Shown: positions 7,560 through 10,022 of the stretch, in pieces
How the letters are laid out: each line of letters opens with the position of its first letter
Numbering within the stretch: the stretch's first letter is position 1
Notes under the pieces: generated by a model
What the model was told of the DNA's origin: nothing
Database searches by the model: none
Seen by the model: the letters and a program-made list of their open reading frames with translations, nothing else
Position numbers and translations under genes: made by a program
NCBI GenBank assembly: GCA_027451915.1
Contig: DAIDHU010000123.1
Location: 1-10,022 of the forward strand
Length of the DNA stretch: 10,022 nt
Direction of reading: 5' to 3'
Origin: Thiomonas sp.
Lineage (GTDB): Bacteria; Pseudomonadota; Gammaproteobacteria; Burkholderiales; Burkholderiaceae_C

Positions 7560-8715
7560 CGTGATCGGCCAGGATTCGCAGTTCCGCCAGCAGGCGTTTG
7601 CGGCATGCACCGCTCATCAATTTGTGGTACTGCTCGGCTGAGTCGCGAATCCAGTCCATCCGCTCGTGGTAGTTGTCGATGCGGATGCCCGGAGGCGCGT
7701 CCGAGCGCCATTCGGGGTCGTCGACGTACTCGCTGGCGCTGAAGCTGAGCTGCATCTGGAAGGAGATGAAGGGCATGTAGGACAGCGGTGGCATACCGCT
7801 CAGACGCCCCAGTTCGATCTCCCGGCGAAACCGGGGGTTGCCGTAGATCAGGCCCTGCAGCACCTCGCCCTGCTCATGCCGGGCCATGGCCCAGAGGTGC
7901 TTCATGGCGATGCTGCGTTTCTTGGAAGGACGATCTTCCGCCTCGAAGGCCCCCCAGGCCTCGATGGCCTTGCCCATCAGCGGCGCCCAGCGCAGCTGCC
8001 CGATGGGCTGTCCCAGCGTGGCGGTCTTGTGGTCGAAATTCCACGGCAGATTGGGCAGCACCTCGGCGGCCCACTCCTGCCGGCTCAGGTTGTCCAGGAC
8101 CACGGGGTGCAGATCCGGGGCGTTGCGCCGCTGCGCGCACAGGCGCACCGAGGGCGGGCACAGGGCCCAGGCGTAGTGCCAGGGCAGGGCGTCGTTGTAC
8201 AGCCACAGATTGCCCTTGCCGAGCGCGGCCAGCGTGGCCGGCCCGAAGAACAGCAGCAGCTTGTTCTGGATGGTGAAGGCCACCTGCTTGGAGGCGAAGG
8301 CGGCCAGGCCGGCCCAGTAGAAGCGCCCGAGGTGCTCGGGCTTGCCGTGCTCGAAGTCCTCGAGAAATATGCGCGCATAGGCACCGGCGATGCGCTGCGC
8401 GCGCGAGGAGTAGCGCACGACCACGCCGTGGTACTCGGCGCGCAGCTGGGGCTCGATGTCGGTCCAGTGGCCCTTCGGATCCTTGCACCGGGGCGCGGGC
8501 CAGGAGGGGTCGGGCAGCGGGTCGGGGGGAATGACGCGGGGGCAGTGGCGGCTGAGGTCGATGCGCCCGGGTTGGTGCTGGACGATGCGTGCGTAGAGTT
8601 GCAGCATGGCATGCTGCTGGGCCACGCTCCAGAAGTCGTCGCAGCTGCAGCGGATCTCCACCGGCGGGCCGGGGTCGCGCAGGGTACGCAGGGGGAAGTT
8701 CAGGTGCTCGGGCAT
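7552..8715 (-). CDS. B: uncharacterised 387-residue protein, candidate VgrG-associated effector
   Basis: I do not securely recognise this protein. It has no clear signal peptide. The N-terminus contains a CSCDDFW segment (23-29). A basic region RYSSRAQRIAGAYARIF (101-117) leads into GRFYWAGLAAFASKQVAF (130-147) and a hydrophobic stretch LLLFFGPATLAAL (153-165). A HEQGEVLQGLIYGNP motif sits at 280-294 and a Tyr/Phe/Met-rich segment at 310-330. The central RYSS...YWAGLAAFASKQ and the HEQ...IY parts loosely recall DUF2515 (YppC-like) proteins; this is memory of a pattern, not a match. The start is supported because the first 36 codons are nearly unchanged in the remnant copy at 9759-9890. There is no well-spaced Shine-Dalgarno: GGGAAG lies 12 bases upstream, inside a hairpin. 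The gene overlaps C1 by 8 bases, which suggests coupled synthesis, and C1 is followed by vgrG. This order supports a secreted effector or cargo role, but no toxin motif is visible. Confidence 0.75.
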   Translation of the reverse strand: MPEHLNFPLRTLRDPGPPVEIRCSCDDFWSVAQQHAMLQLYARIVQHQPGRIDLSRHCPRVIPPDPLPDPSWPAPRCKDPKGHWTDIEPQLRAEYHGVVVRYSSRAQRIAGAYARIFLEDFEHGKPEHLGRFYWAGLAAFASKQVAFTIQNKLLLFFGPATLAALGKGNLWLYNDALPWHYAWALCPPSVRLCAQRRNAPDLHPVVLDNLSRQEWAAEVLPNLPWNFDHKTATLGQPIGQLRWAPLMGKAIEAWGAFEAEDRPSKKRSIAMKHLWAMARHEQGEVLQGLIYGNPRFRREIELGRLSGMPPLSYMPFISFQMQLSFSASEYVDDPEWRSDAPPGIRIDNYHERMDWIRDSAEQYHKLMSGACRKRLLAELRILADHDD

Positions 8716-8822
8716 GGCGGCAAGGAGCTTCCCGCCAGACTAGGCCCGGCCTGCAAGCCCGTGCCGGCGTGGGGATGCAAGCCCTGAATAGCCCGGGGCG
8801 GCGTGGGGATCGGCGCGGGCGC
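8609..8822 (-). repeat. Leader plus 5' end of B, copy 1 of a long direct repeat
   Basis: This stretch is repeated at 9784 to about 10003, with the same orientation and an offset of 1175 bases at the start codon. Identity is very high over the first 36 codons of B and the first 75 bases of leader, then falls beyond about 8790. Together with C1/C2 and the 3' ends of B, it marks a tandem duplication of a B-C unit. Confidence 0.85.
8716..8736 (-). promoter_or_regulatory. Hairpin directly before the start codon of B
   Basis: On the + strand GGCGG-C-AAG, loop GAG, CTT-C-CCGCC: eight pairs interrupted by one mismatch. In the mRNA the structure ends at the base before the ATG of B and contains the only purine-rich candidate ribosome site (GGGAAG). 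The same structure, without the mismatch, precedes the remnant copy of B at 9891-9911. It could block ribosome access or act as a DNA operator. Confidence 0.45.
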
Positions 8823-8829
8823 GTCTGGT
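8737..8829 (-). promoter_or_regulatory. Leader between C2 and B, with a 24-bp-spaced direct repeat
   Basis: This non-coding stretch holds TGCAAGCCC (+ strand) at 8752-8760 and again at 8776-8784, start-to-start spacing 24 bases. Both copies also occur at 9927-9935 and 9951-9959 upstream of the remnant of B, with the same spacing. I see no convincing -35/-10 pair. The conservation of the leader suggests it carries expression signals for B. Confidence 0.35.
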
Positions 8830-9762
8830 TCAACGGGCGTGGGTTTGCCGCAGCGCGAGGATCGGCGGGTCGCGGTAGGTCTCGTCGATGGTGTAGCCCT
8901 GGATGCGCAGTTCACGCTCGGTGCGAGCACGAGCGGGGCCGTGAGGCTTGAGTTCGTTGGAGATCAGATCCCGCCAGCGCTTCATGTCCTCGACCTCGCG
9001 GAAATAGGTCCGGAAGTGGGCGGCCTCGCTTTCCAGATCGATGGTGAACATGTAGACGCCTTGGCCCTGTGGATCGCGCAGCGCCGGCTCGTCGATGACC
9101 TGCAGCTTCATGTAAACGCCGTCGGCCCAGAATTTCCAGTAGGGAAGGTTTTCGTTGAGTTGCATCCACTCATCCATCGTGGGCATGTACAGGGGATCGA
9201 GGGAATAGATGCCGTTTTGCGCGATGGCGTAGCGCAGGGCATCGGCCTGCGCAAGCCGAGGGTCCGAAGGCAGCAGGAAGCGTTGCCACCCGGCGCGCAG
9301 GAGTTGGCGCAACAGGGCGAACAGGCCGTCGCGGGCGAGCTTGTGGGGCATACGATCGCCGGGCAGGGCGAAGGCATCGATATTCCATGCGTAGATGCCC
9401 TCGTCGGGATTCCGGGGGTTGGAGCAGCCCATCACGCTCGAAACCCAGGGAATCTCGAAACTGTGAGGCCCTTGCAGGTAGCGTAAGGTGGCCAGGGCAG
9501 CCGGCGGCCAGTCGCGTTCGTAGAAGTCCATGCCCACGGGCTGGCGGTCGATGCGGGCGCCCGGGGCGTGCAGGTCGAACTGCTGGGGATCGCCGAGCGC
9601 GATCGTGACGGGAGTGTCTGCCATGGCGGCCGGGGTGGTGGACAGTGGAAGAAGGGCGTGGCGCCCCCAGCGCAGCGCGCCTGGCAGCGTGGCCGCGCCG
9701 CAGGCCGCGGCGCCTGCGATCAGCAGGCGTCGGCGGCCGGCCAGGGGGCGCGCGTCAGTCAT
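8830..9762 (-). CDS. C2: paralogue of C1, Tat-exported protein of unknown function, candidate orphan immunity protein
   Basis: A protein of 310 residues that aligns with C1 along its whole length; from MADTP to the C-terminus I align them without gaps and with roughly two thirds of positions identical. It has its own twin-arginine signature (GRRRLLIAG, 9-17) followed by a hydrophobic segment, so it is also probably periplasmic. The frame is intact, with no stops or frameshifts. The shared end GYTIDETYRDPPILAL is almost unchanged from C1. The ATG at 9762 overlaps the stop of the B remnant in an ATGA, so translation can still be coupled to the truncated frame. Keeping C2 whole while its B partner is destroyed is what one expects of an immunity gene that outlives its toxin. 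Function is unknown and family not recognised. Divergence is concentrated in the signal region and in surface-like segments such as residues 112-145. Confidence 0.82.
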   Translation of the reverse strand: MTDARPLAGRRRLLIAGAAACGAATLPGALRWGRHALLPLSTTPAAMADTPVTIALGDPQQFDLHAPGARIDRQPVGMDFYERDWPPAALATLRYLQGPHSFEIPWVSSVMGCSNPRNPDEGIYAWNIDAFALPGDRMPHKLARDGLFALLRQLLRAGWQRFLLPSDPRLAQADALRYAIAQNGIYSLDPLYMPTMDEWMQLNENLPYWKFWADGVYMKLQVIDEPALRDPQGQGVYMFTIDLESEAAHFRTYFREVEDMKRWRDLISNELKPHGPARARTERELRIQGYTIDETYRDPPILALRQTHAR

Positions 9763-9890
9763 CGTGATCGGCCAGGATGCGCAGCGTGCTGCTGGGCCAC
9801 GCTCCAGCAGCCGTCGCAGCTGCGGCGGATCTCCACCGGCGGGCCGGGGTCGCGCAGGGTACGCAGGGGGAAGTTCAGGTGCTCGGGCAT
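9759..9890 (-). pseudogene. Remnant of a second copy of B with a 1-kb internal deletion and frameshift
   Basis: The first 107 bases (9890-9784) align with 8715-8609 of intact B with only a handful of substitutions; the protein start MPEHLNFPLRTLRDPG is identical. At 9784 the sequence jumps to the last 30 bases of B (matching 7581-7552). The missing part corresponds to 7582-8608, 1027 bases, which is not a multiple of three, so the 3' piece is read out of frame and the frame ends after 43 codons with TGA at 9761-9759. GCAG occurs near both deletion ends in intact B, which suggests a short-homology deletion. The stop overlaps the ATG of C2. It may now serve only as a translated leader for C2. 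Confidence 0.88.
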
Positions 9891-10003
9891 GGCGGGAAAG
9901 AGCTTCCCGCCAGACTAGGCCCGGCCTGCAAGCCCGTGCAGGCGTGGGGATGCAAGCCCTGAATAGCCGGATGCGCCGTGGGGAACGGCGCGCGGGCGCG
10001 CGG
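9784..10003 (-). repeat. Leader plus 5' end of B, copy 2 of a long direct repeat
   Basis: Partner of the repeat at 8609-8822. Within it the TGCAAGCCC direct repeat recurs at 9927-9935 and 9951-9959. Here CCTGCA and TGCAGG also form a short inverted repeat (9925-9942), which is broken by a substitution in copy 1. From 9912 to the right edge I see no gene; the last 20 or so bases are a GCGC-rich stretch. Confidence 0.85.
9891..9911 (-). promoter_or_regulatory. Perfect hairpin directly before the start codon of the B remnant
   Basis: On the + strand GGCGGGAA (9891-9898) and TTCCCGCC (9904-9911) are perfect reverse complements around AGAGC. The mRNA structure ends at the base before the ATG at 9890. 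It corresponds to the hairpin at 8716-8736, with the mismatch there replaced by a pair here. Confidence 0.45.
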
Positions 10004-10022
10004 GGCGCGCGTCGCGGCGCTC

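Noticed and set aside
7552..8715. Naming B as a DUF2515 protein
   Set aside because: The resemblance (a YWAGLAAFASK segment and an HEQ...IY motif) is a recalled pattern only. A profile search against PF10720 would decide it.
7666..8787. A 373-codon + strand frame opposite B, whose end is repeated at 9777-9962
   Set aside because: The repeat reflects duplication of the - strand B leader and 5' end. The composition is antisense-like and substitutions between the copies fit the - strand frame.
8720..8790. TTGCAT and TAGTCT in the B leader as a promoter pair
   Set aside because: The spacing is 32 bases, far from 16-18, and the nearer TTGCAG is only 8 bases from TAGTCT.
9693..9704. Cys21 after an alanine run in the signal region of C2, as a possible lipobox
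   Set aside because: The preceding residues AAA are a poor lipobox and the paralogue C1 has Phe at the corresponding place.

Overview
The window is about 70% GC by eye, with tightly packed genes. It looks like a betaproteobacterium, most likely in the Burkholderiales. That call rests on gene content (a HemY-type heme-operon protein, a CysM-type cysteine synthase, a VgrG with type VI secretion architecture) and on codon use; no rRNA or other marker is present to confirm it.

Layout: positions 1-3774 hold housekeeping genes on the + strand. They are the last codons of a gene that is probably hemX, then hemY, a permease of the ArsB/NhaD/SLC13 type, cysM, and a small TusA-family sulfur carrier. 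The first three overlap or abut and read as one transcript. A large inverted repeat separates the permease from cysM. CysM and the sulfur carrier form a small sulfur-metabolism pair.

From 3841 to the right edge everything is on the - strand, and the two blocks converge at a 66-base gap that holds a weak terminator-like hairpin and a 9-bp tandem repeat. In transcription order (right to left) the block contains: a remnant (9890-9759) of a gene here called B; an intact exported protein C2 (9762-8830); an intact B (8715-7552); C1, a paralogue of C2 (7559-6639); and vgrG (6624-3841). C1 and C2 carry a twin-arginine motif at their N-termini and share roughly two thirds of their residues. B is a 387-residue protein whose family I do not securely recognise.

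The accessory block is therefore a duplicated B-C cassette upstream of a VgrG spike gene. In the upstream copy B has lost about 1 kb internally and is frameshifted, while its partner C2 is intact. My inference is that B is a VgrG-associated effector (or cargo) and C its periplasmic immunity or partner protein, and that C2 is a retained orphan immunity gene. No toxin motif proves this. Each copy of the cassette begins with an almost identical leader containing a hairpin that ends exactly at the start codon of B.
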